Of a stretch of DNA of 60,874 nt, positions 17,281-26,718 are shown in pieces. Below the pieces are notes generated by a model. The model did no database searches and was not told where the DNA came from. It saw only the letters and a list, made by a program, of their open reading frames with translations. The stretch is from Gammaproteobacteria bacterium. GTDB lineage: Bacteria; Pseudomonadota; Gammaproteobacteria; Arenicellales; JAANXG01. The translations under genes were made by a program, and so were the position numbers. Every line of letters begins with the position of its first letter. Positions within the stretch are counted from its first letter, which is position 1. The stretch covers positions 1 to 60,874 of the forward strand of contig JAHEIO010000016.1 of the NCBI GenBank assembly GCA_024639325.1, written 5' to 3'.

Positions 17281-17336
17281 TCATCGGCACCTGTCCTGCG
17301 CCATCGCTCGGGATCCTGTTGAGAAATGCGGGTTAG
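17281..17336 (-). repeat. CTAG-type dispersed repeat, copy 5 (translated as a C terminus)
   Basis: On the minus strand CTAACCCGCATTTCTCAAC (17336-17318) is the terminal box, followed by AGGATCCCGAGCGATGGCG and CAGGTGCCGATGA. This is the same order and spacing as the copy at 57396. The whole copy lies inside the 3' end of the dynamin-like gene and provides its last ~17 codons and TGA stop. Confidence 0.8.
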
Positions 17337-19260
17337 CTGATTGCTGAATACTCGCTAATATGCTGTCGATAAACTTTGCCTGCTTGTGCAGGTTCTTCAG
17401 GTCCTTGACTATTTCTTGCTCCCGTTGGCGCAGCGCGGCGTGGTTGTTGCGCAATTTGTCCAGGTTCTCCAGGCGCCGGTCGATCAGATCCTTGTGTTCC
17501 CTGATGCACTTGTATATCGGCATCAGCACCGCCTTGGCCCAGTATCTGGTCGCTCCGTTGCAGTCCTCGAAGATCACCCGCGCTCGGCTCACCAAAACGA
17601 TGAAGAATTTCTTCACCACGAAGTATTGTTCCGTCATCATCATCGCCTTGGAGGTTCTAAAAGCCTCCGCTTCTTCATGCAAACTCTCGTATTGCCGCAT
17701 GAAATCCTTGGTGGAAAATCGGACGGGCTTGTGGATTGGTAACCCATATTCTCCATGGAATCGATTGTATATTTGTTCGACCAGACGGCGTATTTTCTCC
17801 GACCGCGCTTCGACCCGTTTCAGGTCTGCGAAAGTGCCGCCGAAAAACGTCTCCATTCCCTGTCTCACGCCAGGGGTCGTCCAGCTGTTGTTCATCGCGT
17901 AGCGGGTCCTGGCTATGAGCTGATCGAAACGGGTCATGCTCAACAGACTTGTCATTTTTCTGACCTGCTCGGACAACAGGCGGCGGGTTATATCGAAGCT
18001 CTGGACCTCGGCATCATAGGTGTTCTTCTGTTTTTTGAGCTTGGTTGACATCTCGTCGATTAGGTCGACGCTTTTATTATCCAACTGGCGCAGTTCCTCG
18101 AGCTCGGTTTCCAGATTTTCGATTTGATAGCGTATCAGCTCCTCGGATTCCTGAACGACGAGTCCGATTTCACTTGCCACCTTCTCGCAGATCATTTTTT
18201 GTCGGTTCTTGACAGCGATCGTCGACAGCGTCCGTTCCAATGCGTGCAGTCCGCTTCTGGCTACGAGCTCGTCGCCTTTTCGAATCTTCCCGATCAGGCC
18301 CTTCCGCGCGGACACGGGGAACACCTTGTCGCGGCTGATCTGGAGCATCTTGTGCGTTCTTTCAACCTGTCGATCGATGAAGCCCTGGGTCCTGTCGGGA
18401 CTTTCGAGTTCATCCCACAGGGTGTCGACTTTGTTCAATGCCGCAAGACGATTTTCCGGATTGCGGCCCGTGGCGGGGCACACGTGCTTTTTCCAGATTT
18501 CCATGTCTGTTCGGGTAACGCCGGTGTCTGCCGCCAGCACAAAAAGAATGGCATGGGCATTGGGTAGCATGCCCAGCGTCAGCTCCGGTTCGGCCCCAAG
18601 TGCATTGAGGCCGGGTGTGTCCAGTACGACCAGGCCCTGCTCCAGCAGGCGATGAGGGTAATTGACGATGGCATGCCGCCAGACCGGGACCTCGACGTGA
18701 ACTTCGCCGCTGGGCAGTTCCGAGATCATGCCATCAAGCCCGAGTTCGTGTGCCTGCCGTTTATCTATTTTCTTGCTCCTCAGTATCTGTTTGAGGGTCT
18801 TCGCCATGGCCTCGGGGGAATCCAGTTCCAATGGGAGGGTGGTCCAGTTGACCGCCTTGTGCTTGAGTTCCGAGATTGACATGGCTGATTTGCGGGTCTC
18901 TATCGGCAGCAGGCGTATACACGGGGGCATCTTGACGTCGTATCGAATTTCCGTCGGGCACATGGTCGTCCGGCCCGGCGTCGAGGGTAGCAGTCGACGA
19001 TCGTAGTCGGAAAAGAAAATGGCGTTGATCAGCTCGGTTTTACCCCTTGAGAATTCGCCGACCAGAGCGATTGTAACGGCATCGCCACGGAGTTCTTCCA
19101 CCAGCTCCAGCAGATTGAGTTCCTGTTCGCTGTCGAGTCGGCGGTATGAACCGCACCATTCCCGATAGGATTCCAATGCCCTTGCCAGAGTAGTGCTCCA
19201 CACGCCGTAGTCGGTCAGTTGGCGGTCAAACCCGTCGACAGTGGAAGCCGTATCCTGCAT
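17281..19260 (-). CDS. Bacterial dynamin-like GTPase
   Basis: 659 residues. GTPase signatures are the P-loop GEFSRGKT (68-75), TTMCPTE around the switch-I Thr98/99, DTPG (214-217) and NKVD (276-279). Two long helical, coiled-coil-rich stretches follow, at about 340-460 and 560-640. Such proteins remodel or bind membranes; no specific role can be read here. The last ~17 residues (NPHF...DRCR) are encoded by a dispersed repeat in the same frame, so the natural C terminus probably ended near residue 642. It lies 47 bp behind yggT in the same direction, likely part of yggS-proC-yggT. Confidence 0.85.
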   Translation of the reverse strand: MQDTASTVDGFDRQLTDYGVWSTTLARALESYREWCGSYRRLDSEQELNLLELVEELRGDAVTIALVGEFSRGKTELINAIFFSDYDRRLLPSTPGRTTMCPTEIRYDVKMPPCIRLLPIETRKSAMSISELKHKAVNWTTLPLELDSPEAMAKTLKQILRSKKIDKRQAHELGLDGMISELPSGEVHVEVPVWRHAIVNYPHRLLEQGLVVLDTPGLNALGAEPELTLGMLPNAHAILFVLAADTGVTRTDMEIWKKHVCPATGRNPENRLAALNKVDTLWDELESPDRTQGFIDRQVERTHKMLQISRDKVFPVSARKGLIGKIRKGDELVARSGLHALERTLSTIAVKNRQKMICEKVASEIGLVVQESEELIRYQIENLETELEELRQLDNKSVDLIDEMSTKLKKQKNTYDAEVQSFDITRRLLSEQVRKMTSLLSMTRFDQLIARTRYAMNNSWTTPGVRQGMETFFGGTFADLKRVEARSEKIRRLVEQIYNRFHGEYGLPIHKPVRFSTKDFMRQYESLHEEAEAFRTSKAMMMTEQYFVVKKFFIVLVSRARVIFEDCNGATRYWAKAVLMPIYKCIREHKDLIDRRLENLDKLRNNHAALRQREQEIVKDLKNLHKQAKFIDSILASIQQSANPHFSTGSRAMAQDRCR

Positions 19261-19307
19261 TTATCGCGTGACCCTCGTATCAGCTGTCAACATCGGTTTG
19301 CCACGAT

Positions 19308-19886
19308 CTACCGTAATGCAAGCATGTGGCCGAAATCCAGTACCGGCCGCACCACCAGCATCAGAGTGAGATAGAGAAAGATGAACACCAGTATGGGTGA
19401 AATGTCGAGGCCGCCAAAGGGCGGAATGATGCGCCTGGCCGGCGCCATCAGCGGTTCGGTCAGCTGATTGATCAGGACCAGAACGGGGTTGTAGCCTCCC
19501 GGCTGGATCCAGCTCAGTACAATCCGGATCAGCATCGTAAAAATGAACACGTACACACCGAGCTGGATCATCTCTCCAACCGCCAGGACCAGTACTCCGA
19601 AAACCTGGGGGGTAAGCCCTGAAATTGCATAGATCAGATAGATCTTGACCATGGCAAGAACGATCAAAAGGATGATGGAGGCCAGGTCTACACCTAAAAA
19701 GCCGGGGATAAATCTCCGCAGAAACAAAAGCGGTGGATTGGTCACCGTAACCAGAAACTGGGAAATGGGATTGTAAAAATCGGCGTGCACCCACTGCAAA
19801 AGGAATCGCAGGATGACGGCCAGCATGTACAACCCGATGACGGTGTCGATAAGAAAACTGCCGGCATCACTGAAGTAATTACCCAC
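19308..19886 (-). CDS. yggT: YggT family membrane protein
   Basis: 192 residues with two copies of the YggT unit. Each has a hydrophobic pair flanking an RFLLQWV...PISQF or RIVLSWI...NQLTEP motif, followed by PPLLFLRRFIP or PLMAPARRIIPP. The family is tied to osmotic tolerance and, by neighbourhood, to cell-envelope or division functions. The start is GTG at 19886, overlapping the proC stop by eight bases, so the two are translationally coupled. Confidence 0.93.
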   Translation of the reverse strand: MGNYFSDAGSFLIDTVIGLYMLAVILRFLLQWVHADFYNPISQFLVTVTNPPLLFLRRFIPGFLGVDLASIILLIVLAMVKIYLIYAISGLTPQVFGVLVLAVGEMIQLGVYVFIFTMLIRIVLSWIQPGGYNPVLVLINQLTEPLMAPARRIIPPFGGLDISPILVFIFLYLTLMLVVRPVLDFGHMLALR

Positions 19887-20730
19887 TGCTGTTTTCCCCT
19901 AAGTTGTTTTCCCCAAATTGCCTGCCAAGTTCGTCCGCACGCCGCGCAGCCGCTTTGAAGGCGTCGTTTATGATACGTTTTATATTGGCATTTTCCATTA
20001 CCTGCAAAGCTTTTTCCGTTGTTCCGCCCGGGGAGGTCACACGGCGCCTCAACTCGGGGAGGTCTTCCTCGCTTTCCATTGCAAGTTTAGCTGCCCCCAG
20101 GCAGGTTTCCATCACCAAAAGATGGGCAATGTCACGATCCAGCCCATGTTCCACCCCGGCCTGCTCCAGTGCTTCCATGAACAGCATGAAGTACGCGGGC
20201 CCGCTGCCGGACAGCGCCGTCACGTGATCTAGCAAAGATTCCTGCTCGAGCCACACCGTCACCCCTACGGCCCGCATCAGCGATTCAGCCTGGTCGCGCT
20301 GTTCCGCGGTCACTTTCGGGTTGGCGTACAGCCCGGTTGCTCCCGAGCCGACCAGCGCCGGCGTATTCGGCATTGCTCGCACGATAGCGTGGCCACCACC
20401 CGACCACTTGTCGATGTCAGATTCCCGCACACCCGCCGCAATGGAGAGCAGCAGAGGTCGGTGTTGCAACAGAAGCGGCTGCAGCGGCTGCAGGGCCTGT
20501 TTGAGGGCCTGGGGCTTGACCGCGAGAATGAGTATTTCGCAGCCGGGTAAAAGCCGATGATTCTCCGCTACCGCCTCGATGCCGAGGGTTTGCTCGAAAT
20601 ATTCTCGTTTGTGGGGATCGGGTTCCGAAACTTTGATCGTGTTTTTCGCCCGGCCCATGTTGACGAGCCCCCCAATCATGCTGCGGGCCATGTTGCCGCC
20701 GCCAATAAAACCCGAAGTATTATCTGACAT
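19879..20730 (-). CDS. proC: Pyrroline-5-carboxylate reductase ProC
   Basis: Final step of proline synthesis, NAD(P)H-dependent. 283 residues (family ~270). The N-terminal Rossmann motif is FIGGGNMARSMIGG (8-21). The middle motifs are AVKPQ and AMPNTPALVGSG, and the C-terminal signature is ALSGSGPAYFMLFMEAL...RRRVTSPGGTTEKAL, which forms the substrate site. It sits between yggS and yggT, as in P. aeruginosa and E. coli. Confidence 0.97.
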   Translation of the reverse strand: MSDNTSGFIGGGNMARSMIGGLVNMGRAKNTIKVSEPDPHKREYFEQTLGIEAVAENHRLLPGCEILILAVKPQALKQALQPLQPLLLQHRPLLLSIAAGVRESDIDKWSGGGHAIVRAMPNTPALVGSGATGLYANPKVTAEQRDQAESLMRAVGVTVWLEQESLLDHVTALSGSGPAYFMLFMEALEQAGVEHGLDRDIAHLLVMETCLGAAKLAMESEEDLPELRRRVTSPGGTTEKALQVMENANIKRIINDAFKAAARRADELGRQFGENNLGENSSG

Positions 20731-20810
20731 AGTCTTTCTCTATTTTCTAAAACCTATCTCAAAATGTGCCTCGTTTACAAATACCGCGATAAGAAATTCG
20801 TCCTCGGCGC

Positions 20811-21515
20811 TCACTCCGTGTTCGAGCGCACGGGCCGTGGACCGAACAGCGCCGTACCGATGCGCACCATGGTTGAACCTTCGGCAATGGCCGCTTCCAT
20901 ATCGCCGCTCATTCCCATGGACAAGGTGTCCAGAGCGTACCCCCTGCCGGTGAGTGCTTTGCGTAAAGAACGAACCTGGGCGAATGCCGCCCGCTGATCG
21001 TTAAAATCGTTGCTTGCCCTGGGTATCGCCATCAAGCCGCGCAGTCGGACGCGGGGCAGGTTCTGGATCGCGTCCGCGGCAGTATAGAGATCATTTTTTC
21101 CGAAGCCGCTCTTGGACGCCTCGTCCTGCAGGTTGACCTGCAAGCAGATGTCGAGATCAGGTTTTTCCGCCGGGCGTTGTTCCGAAAGCCGGCGGGCAAT
21201 CTTTATCCTGTCAACACTGTGTACCCAGTCGAAGTGTTCAGCGATTTCACGGGTTTTGTTACTCTGGATGCGTCCTATGTAGTGCCAGGTTATCGCCAGG
21301 TCACGCAGCAATTGCTGCTTTGACAGGGCCTCCTGAACGTAGCTTTCGCCGATATCATCGAGGCCGAGCACTACCAGCCCGCGGATGGATTCAGCTGCGT
21401 GCACTTTGCCCACACCAATCAGCCGCACACTGCCAGGGGGTCTTCCGTAGCGTTTCTCAGCCTGGATGATCCTGTCTCGCACCTGCTGCAATCTTTCCTG
21501 CGGTGTTACGGTCAT
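20811..21515 (-). CDS. yggS: PLP homeostasis protein YggS/PLPBP
   Basis: 234-residue TIM-barrel PLP-binding protein that buffers pyridoxal phosphate. Signatures are RLIGVGKVHAAESIR (31-45), where the Lys forms the Schiff base, DIGESYVQEAL, WHYIGRIQSNKTREI (77-91), QVNLQDEASKSGF and LSMGMSGDMEAAI near the C terminus. Position 39 of the usual AVSKT is here GKVHA, a mild variation. The start is ATG at 21515. It is divergent from pilT. Confidence 0.95.
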   Translation of the reverse strand: MTVTPQERLQQVRDRIIQAEKRYGRPPGSVRLIGVGKVHAAESIRGLVVLGLDDIGESYVQEALSKQQLLRDLAITWHYIGRIQSNKTREIAEHFDWVHSVDRIKIARRLSEQRPAEKPDLDICLQVNLQDEASKSGFGKNDLYTAADAIQNLPRVRLRGLMAIPRASNDFNDQRAAFAQVRSLRKALTGRGYALDTLSMGMSGDMEAAIAEGSTMVRIGTALFGPRPVRSNTE

Positions 21516-21780
21516 TTTTAGGGGTCTATGATCGCATGAACGAGGCCGCTTTTAGTTGCATGGGCACGCGCATCGTCCCGTAGCCTTGCAAATAAACGGT
21601 TCCATTGACCCTGGATGCTTGAAAACTTTGATTTTATCGATGATACCAATCCGTCGGAGGCGGGCGGGGGGTTGCCTGGCGTTGTGCATTGTGGTTGCGC
21701 TGTTATACTTTGTTGCAGGGAAGATAAACGAACATTGTCTAAATCGCCACATGCCCATTGATTCGGGTGGGGAATCTTAG
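21516..21780. other. Divergent intergenic region yggS / pilT
   Basis: 265 bases without a supportable gene. It carries the pilT promoter near 21682-21709 and, for yggS on the minus strand, a possible TAAAAT (-10) near 21634-21639 without a good -35. No dispersed-repeat copy is present. Confidence 0.4.
21682..21709 (+). promoter_or_regulatory. Candidate sigma-70 promoter for pilT-pilU
   Basis: TTGTGC (21682-21687), a 16-bp spacer and TATACT (21704-21709; five of six consensus bases). Transcription would begin near 21716, leaving a leader of about 65 bases before the pilT ATG. Confidence 0.45.
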
Positions 21781-22860
21781 ATGGATATATCAGAATTACT
21801 GGCTTTCGCTTACAAGAAGAACGCTTCGGATCTGCATTTGTCGGCCGGCATGCCTCCGGTTATTCGTGTGGATGGCGACATAAAACGGATAAATATCGAT
21901 TCATTGGACGATCGTGCCGTTCACCGGATGATTTACGACATAATGAACGACAAGCAGCAAAAGGCCTTCGAGGAATTCCTGGAAACGGATTTTTCTTTCG
22001 AACTGCCCAATATTGCCCGGTTTCGAGTGAATGCGTTCAATCAGAACCGGGGTCCGGCCGCCGTTTTCAGGACGATTCCGGGGATGGTGTGGGACCTGGA
22101 TCAGATCAACGCACCTCAGGTGTTCAGGGACATGAGTCTGAAACCCCGGGGACTGGTGCTGGTGACCGGTCCTACCGGTTCGGGCAAGTCCACGACCCTG
22201 GCGGCGATGGTGAATTTTGTGAACGAAAGCCGGTTCGCGCACATCCTGACCATCGAGGACCCCATAGAATTCGTACACGCTTCCAAGAACTGTCTGGTAA
22301 ATCAGCGTGAACTTGGACCGCATACCTTGGGTTTTGGAGAAGCGCTGCGCTCAGCTCTTCGGGAAGACCCGGACATCGTTCTCGTCGGCGAGATGCGGGA
22401 TCTGGAAACCATTCGGCTGGCGCTGACCGCCGCCGAAACCGGCCACCTGGTGTTTGCGACACTGCATACCAGTTCAGCGGCCAAGACCATAGACCGGATC
22501 ATCGACGTGTTTCCCTCCGGTGAAAAAGACATGGTGAGGACCATGTTGTCCGAGTCGCTGACGGCGGTTATATCCCAGGCGCTGTTGAAGAAGACGGGCA
22601 GTGGCCGCGTTGCGGCATGGGAGATCATGATAGCGAATTCCGCAATACGTAATCTGATCCGCGAAGCCAAGGTCCCGCAGATGTATTCTGTGATACAGAC
22701 CAGCCACGAAGAAGGGATGCAGACACTTGATCAGCACTTGCAGGATCTCGTGCGAAACCGGATCATCTCCGTTGATGCCGCAAGGAATGCGGCGATGGAC
22801 AAGAAGAAATTTGCCTCGGGACCGGCTGCACAAGCGGTTGCCGGGGGGCGTCGCCGCTGA
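21781..22860 (+). CDS. pilT: Type IV pilus retraction ATPase PilT
   Basis: Hexameric cytoplasmic ATPase that depolymerises type IV pili for twitching motility. 359 residues. ASDLHLSAGMPP (15-26) marks the PAS-like N domain. The Walker A is GPTGSGKST (130-138), the Asp box is TIEDPIEFVH, Walker B is DIVLVGEMRD, the His box is FATLHTSSA, and the retraction-specific AIRNLIREAK is near the C terminus. Its stop overlaps the pilU start by one base (TGATG). Confidence 0.98.
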   Translation: MDISELLAFAYKKNASDLHLSAGMPPVIRVDGDIKRINIDSLDDRAVHRMIYDIMNDKQQKAFEEFLETDFSFELPNIARFRVNAFNQNRGPAAVFRTIPGMVWDLDQINAPQVFRDMSLKPRGLVLVTGPTGSGKSTTLAAMVNFVNESRFAHILTIEDPIEFVHASKNCLVNQRELGPHTLGFGEALRSALREDPDIVLVGEMRDLETIRLALTAAETGHLVFATLHTSSAAKTIDRIIDVFPSGEKDMVRTMLSESLTAVISQALLKKTGSGRVAAWEIMIANSAIRNLIREAKVPQMYSVIQTSHEEGMQTLDQHLQDLVRNRIISVDAARNAAMDKKKFASGPAAQAVAGGRRR

Positions 22861-23972
22861 TGGTCTTCACCGATTTCCTCAAACTGATGGTGCACAAGAA
22901 GGCCTCCGACCTTTTTATCACCGCCGGTGTCCCGCCAAGCCTCAAAGTGGACGGAAAGATATTTCCCATCACCAAGCAGGCCCTCACCCCTGAAAATTCC
23001 AGGGACCTGGCCTACAGCGTCATGAACGAAGAGCAGCGCGCGCGATTCGAGGCCTCCAACGAATGCAACTTCGCGCTGAATCCCCAGGAAATAGGGCGCT
23101 TTAGGGTAAATATCTTCGTCCAGCAGTCCCGGGTGGGCATGGTGCTGAGAACCATTCAGACTTATATACCGAAGTTCGAGGAACTGTATCTGCCTCCGGT
23201 CATGAAGGACATCGCGATGACCAAGCGCGGCCTGTGCATTTTTGTCGGTGGCACCGGCACCGGCAAGAGCACATCGATGGCCGCGATGGTGGGATATCGG
23301 AATGAACAGGACTACGGGCATATCATCACCGTCGAAGACCCGATCGAATTCGTCCATGAGCACAGGAACTGCATCGTCACACAGCGCGAGATCGGCGTGG
23401 ACACGGAGTCCTGGGAGGCGGCACTTACCAATGCGATGAGGCAGGCGCCGGATGTCATCCAGATCGGTGAGATACGACATCGTGAAACCATGGACAACGC
23501 AATCGTGTTTGCCGAAACCGGACACCTGTGTATTTCCACGCTGCATGCCAACAACACGTACCAGGCCATGGACCGGGTCATTAACTTCTTTCCGTCAGAG
23601 CGCCGCGCCCAGCTGCTGATGGATATGTCGATGAACCTGAAGGCGATGATTTCGCAGCGGTTGCTGCCGATAAAACACGGCAAGGGACGGGTGCCGGCGG
23701 TAGAAATATTGATCAACACACCGCTGATTGCGGATCTGATCCTCAAGGGAAAAATCGACGAGATTCACGATGTTATGGAACGCTCAACCGAGCACGGCAT
23801 GATGACCTACGATCAGTCCCTTTTCGATCTGTTCGAGAAAGGTCTGATTTCATATGACGAGGCGATCAAGAATGCCGAATCGCAAAACGATCTGAGGCTC
23901 AAGATCAAGCTCGAGAGCAAGAGTACGGAGGGCGGTGAGTTGGGCGATACCCTGCGCAACGTTACTTTCTGA
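22860..23972 (+). CDS. pilU: Type IV pilus accessory retraction ATPase PilU
   Basis: PilT paralogue that assists retraction under load. 370 residues with KKASDLFITAGVPP (13-26), Walker A GGTGTGKS (130-137), TVEDPIEFVHEHRNC, Walker B PDVIQIGEIRH and the His box CISTLHANN. It lacks the AIRNLIRE motif of PilT, as expected of PilU. It is co-transcribed with pilT. The stop abuts the pyrC' stop of the facing operon with no spacer. Confidence 0.97.
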   Translation: MVFTDFLKLMVHKKASDLFITAGVPPSLKVDGKIFPITKQALTPENSRDLAYSVMNEEQRARFEASNECNFALNPQEIGRFRVNIFVQQSRVGMVLRTIQTYIPKFEELYLPPVMKDIAMTKRGLCIFVGGTGTGKSTSMAAMVGYRNEQDYGHIITVEDPIEFVHEHRNCIVTQREIGVDTESWEAALTNAMRQAPDVIQIGEIRHRETMDNAIVFAETGHLCISTLHANNTYQAMDRVINFFPSERRAQLLMDMSMNLKAMISQRLLPIKHGKGRVPAVEILINTPLIADLILKGKIDEIHDVMERSTEHGMMTYDQSLFDLFEKGLISYDEAIKNAESQNDLRLKIKLESKSTEGGELGDTLRNVTF

Positions 23973-25253
23973 CTAGCCCGGTCTGCCGTAAGCCGGTTCG
24001 CCGCCGACCAGGGTGTGTGTAACCCGGCCTCTGAACTCCCAGTTTTGGAATGGATTGTTTTTACCCCGGCTGACCATTTTGTTACGGTCCAGGACCCAGT
24101 GTTCGTCCCAATCAAAGATGCAGATGTCGGCCGTCGCGCCGACGCCCAGGTGGCCACTGTCTATGCCCAGAATTCTGGCCGGATTGGCGGTCAACAGTGA
24201 GATGGCTTCCGGCATATCCAACAGACCGTCGTCGACCAGTTTCAGGGTCAAGGGTAACAGGGTTTCCAGGCCCGATATACCGGGCTCCGATTCACTGAAT
24301 GGCGTCAGTTTAGCGTCAGGTTCGTGGGGCTGGTGATCGGAGCAGATTGCACTGATTACACCTTCCTTCAACGCGCTCCTCAACCTGTCCCTGTCGCGCT
24401 GGCCCCGCAGCGGGGGCGATACGTGGCAAAGCGTGTTGAAAAAACCGATGTCGTGCTCGGTGAGGTGAAGATGGTGAGCGGTGACATCCGCGGACACTGG
24501 CAGGCCGACCGATTTGGCATGAGCCAGCATATCGACTGCCCGGGCGGTGGAAAGACCGTTGAAATGACAGCGTGCGTATGTGGTTTCAATCAGCGCCAGA
24601 TCTCGGGCAACACCGACGGTTTCCGCTGCTTCCGGTATGGCCGGCAGGCCCAACCGAGTGCTGATTTCCCCCTCGTGGACGACACCGTTACCGCGAAGCC
24701 AGGGGTCCTGGGAGTTTAAAAATACCGTCAGGTCGAAAGTGCAGGCGTATTGCATAGCCCTTCGCATCACTACCGTGTCCTTGACCGGAGCCAAGGCGTT
24801 GCTTACGCCGACGCAACCCGCACCACCGAGTGCGTGCATGTTGGTCAGTGATTCACCCTTGAGCCCTTGCGTGAGCGCACCAAGGGGATGGATGAAGCTC
24901 TTACCGATCTGCCACGCCCTCTGCCGGATCATCTGCGCCATTGCCGGGTTATCGATAACGGGATCAGTGTCCGGCGGGATGCAAAGTGTCGTAATGCCGC
25001 CGGCAATTGCGGCGGATAGCTCGCTGTCCAGCGTTGCCTTGTACTCCTGGCCCGGTTCGCGCAGCCTCGCTCTGATGTCTATCAGACCGGGGCAGACAAT
25101 CAGCCCCGATGCATCGATTTCACGTTCTGTTTCGAAATCCGTCGGTGGGTCGCCCACCCCGGCGATGAATCCGTCGTTGATGTACAGCGTATTGACGCCG
25201 TCGACATCGTTGGCAGGATCGATCACGCGGCCATTGGTGATAACCAGACCCAT
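23973..25253 (-). CDS. pyrC': Inactive dihydroorotase-like protein PyrC' (ATCase partner)
   Basis: 426 residues of the dihydroorotase/amidohydrolase fold. The metal-binding HxH that follows PGLID in active enzymes is replaced by Arg61 and Arg63 (DIRARLREPG), so it should not bind the catalytic zinc pair. The later SDHQPH is kept. In Pseudomonas an equivalent dead pyrC' is needed to assemble the dodecameric aspartate transcarbamoylase with PyrB. Here its ATG overlaps the pyrB stop (ATGA-type), consistent with stoichiometric production. A catalytic dihydroorotase must exist elsewhere in the genome. Confidence 0.92.
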   Translation of the reverse strand: MGLVITNGRVIDPANDVDGVNTLYINDGFIAGVGDPPTDFETEREIDASGLIVCPGLIDIRARLREPGQEYKATLDSELSAAIAGGITTLCIPPDTDPVIDNPAMAQMIRQRAWQIGKSFIHPLGALTQGLKGESLTNMHALGGAGCVGVSNALAPVKDTVVMRRAMQYACTFDLTVFLNSQDPWLRGNGVVHEGEISTRLGLPAIPEAAETVGVARDLALIETTYARCHFNGLSTARAVDMLAHAKSVGLPVSADVTAHHLHLTEHDIGFFNTLCHVSPPLRGQRDRDRLRSALKEGVISAICSDHQPHEPDAKLTPFSESEPGISGLETLLPLTLKLVDDGLLDMPEAISLLTANPARILGIDSGHLGVGATADICIFDWDEHWVLDRNKMVSRGKNNPFQNWEFRGRVTHTLVGGEPAYGRPG

Positions 25254-26224
25254 CAGGCTTTCTTCCTCCCGGCCTGGCCGCCCATGACCATCGCCATAAT
25301 AGACATGCGCACCGCAATTCCGTTGGTAACCTGGTCCAGTATCACCGAGTGCGGGCCATCCGCCACATCGGAGGCAATCTCCAGGCCGCGATTGATTGGG
25401 CCGGGATGCATGACCAGCACATCGGGTTTGGCCTGGGCCAGTTTGTCCTCGGTCAATCCATAGAGGTTGAAGTATTCCTGCTCGCTGGCAATCAGGGTCC
25501 CTTGCATGCGCTCCAGCTGCAGGCGCAGCATGATCACCACGTCCACGTCCTTGAGGCCCCGACGCATGTCGGTGTAGGGGTGTACGCCCAGTCGCTCCAC
25601 CTCCGTGGGAAGCAGGGTTTTGGGCGCTACGACGCGAACCTCCGGCGTGCCCAGTATATTTAGGGCATGAATTTGCGAGCGCGCCACCCTGGAATGCAGG
25701 ATATCCCCGACGATCGCAACCCGAAGATTTTTGAATTCGTGTTTGTGCTGGCGGATGGTAAATACGTCCAGCATGGCCTGGGTGGGGTGAGCGTGGCGCC
25801 CGTCGCCCGCATTGATGATTGCAACGTGAGAGGGTACGTGCTGCGCGATCAGATAGGCGGCGCCGCTGTGGGCATCCCGCACCACGAACAGATCCGTATG
25901 CATCGCCTCCAGGTTTCGCACGGTGTCGAGAACGGACTCGCCTTTGCTCGTCGACAGGCGGGTTGGATTCAGGTTGATCACATCCGCCGACAGGCGCTTG
26001 GCCGCAATCTCGAAAGTGGTCCTGGTTCGGGTGCTGTTCTCGAAAAAAAGATTGACGACGGTTTTGCCGCGAAGGATGGGAACTTTCTTTATCTCCCGCT
26101 CGCCGAAGCTGATGAACGTTTCGGCCGTATCCAGGATATGAACCAACGTCTCCCTCTCCAGTCCTTCTATGGTCAGGAAGTGTCGCAGTCTTCCGCTGCT
26201 GTCGTATTGCATGTCGCCTTTCAC
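25253..26224 (-). CDS. pyrB: Aspartate carbamoyltransferase catalytic subunit PyrB
   Basis: Condenses carbamoyl phosphate and aspartate, the committed pyrimidine step. 323 residues. The carbamoyl-phosphate loop is [11 protein letters not shown] (62-72). Other signatures are [25 protein letters not shown] and MHPGPINRG. The start is GTG at 26224, overlapping the pyrR stop (GTGA); an ATG four codons later is possible. It sits in the tight operon yqgE-ruvX-pyrR-pyrB-pyrC'. Confidence 0.97.
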   Translation of the reverse strand: MKGDMQYDSSGRLRHFLTIEGLERETLVHILDTAETFISFGEREIKKVPILRGKTVVNLFFENSTRTRTTFEIAAKRLSADVINLNPTRLSTSKGESVLDTVRNLEAMHTDLFVVRDAHSGAAYLIAQHVPSHVAIINAGDGRHAHPTQAMLDVFTIRQHKHEFKNLRVAIVGDILHSRVARSQIHALNILGTPEVRVVAPKTLLPTEVERLGVHPYTDMRRGLKDVDVVIMLRLQLERMQGTLIASEQEYFNLYGLTEDKLAQAKPDVLVMHPGPINRGLEIASDVADGPHSVILDQVTNGIAVRMSIMAMVMGGQAGRKKA

Positions 26225-26718
26225 GCGGCCTTCTCGGCGATATTCAGGGACAGGCTTTCGGGTCCGCTCAGCTTTACGTGCTGCCTTGCATCCAGGCGCA
26301 GGCTTGTTCCAACCACATCGGGCTGCACTGGAAGTTCGCGGCCATTTCTTTCTACCAGCACGGCCAGTTTTATGGAGCTGGGTCTTCCGTAATCGAAGAT
26401 AACGTTCATTGCGGCGCGGGTGGTTCTGCCAGTGTGCAACACGTCATCGATCAGCAAGACATGCCTCTCATTGACGTCCATGGGAAGATGGGATGCCTTT
26501 ACCTCCGGGTGCACACCGATGCGTGTAAAATCATCGCGATAGAAATTGATGTCCAGCGTGCCAAGGGGCTCGCTCATCTGCAGTGTTCGATGCAGCGACT
26601 CGGCAATCCAGACGCCCCCGGTGTGGATGCCGATCATTAGCGGATCGAGATTGAGATATTCACTCAGACCATTTTCCATGGTCCGTATGAGGTGGTCCAA
26701 GTTCAGTTCAGGCTTCAA
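26221..26718 (-). CDS. pyrR: PyrR-type bifunctional regulator / uracil phosphoribosyltransferase
   Basis: 165 residues, type I phosphoribosyltransferase fold. The PRPP loop is [18 protein letters not shown] (about 88-105) and the early segment [17 protein letters not shown] is the PRPP/uracil site region. In Bacillus PyrR is an RNA-binding attenuator of pyr genes; in Pseudomonas it regulates pyrimidine genes. I saw no PyrR attenuator in this operon, whose genes overlap by a few bases. The start is TTG at 26718, overlapping the ruvX stop (TTGA). Confidence 0.93.
   Translation of the reverse strand: MKPELNLDHLIRTMENGLSEYLNLDPLMIGIHTGGVWIAESLHRTLQMSEPLGTLDINFYRDDFTRIGVHPEVKASHLPMDVNERHVLLIDDVLHTGRTTRAAMNVIFDYGRPSSIKLAVLVERNGRELPVQPDVVGTSLRLDARQHVKLSGPESLSLNIAEKAA

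Noticed and set aside
21556-21780. 74-codon frame between yggS and pilT
   Set aside because: It overlaps the pilT promoter and leader, lacks a ribosome binding site, and shows no family resemblance.
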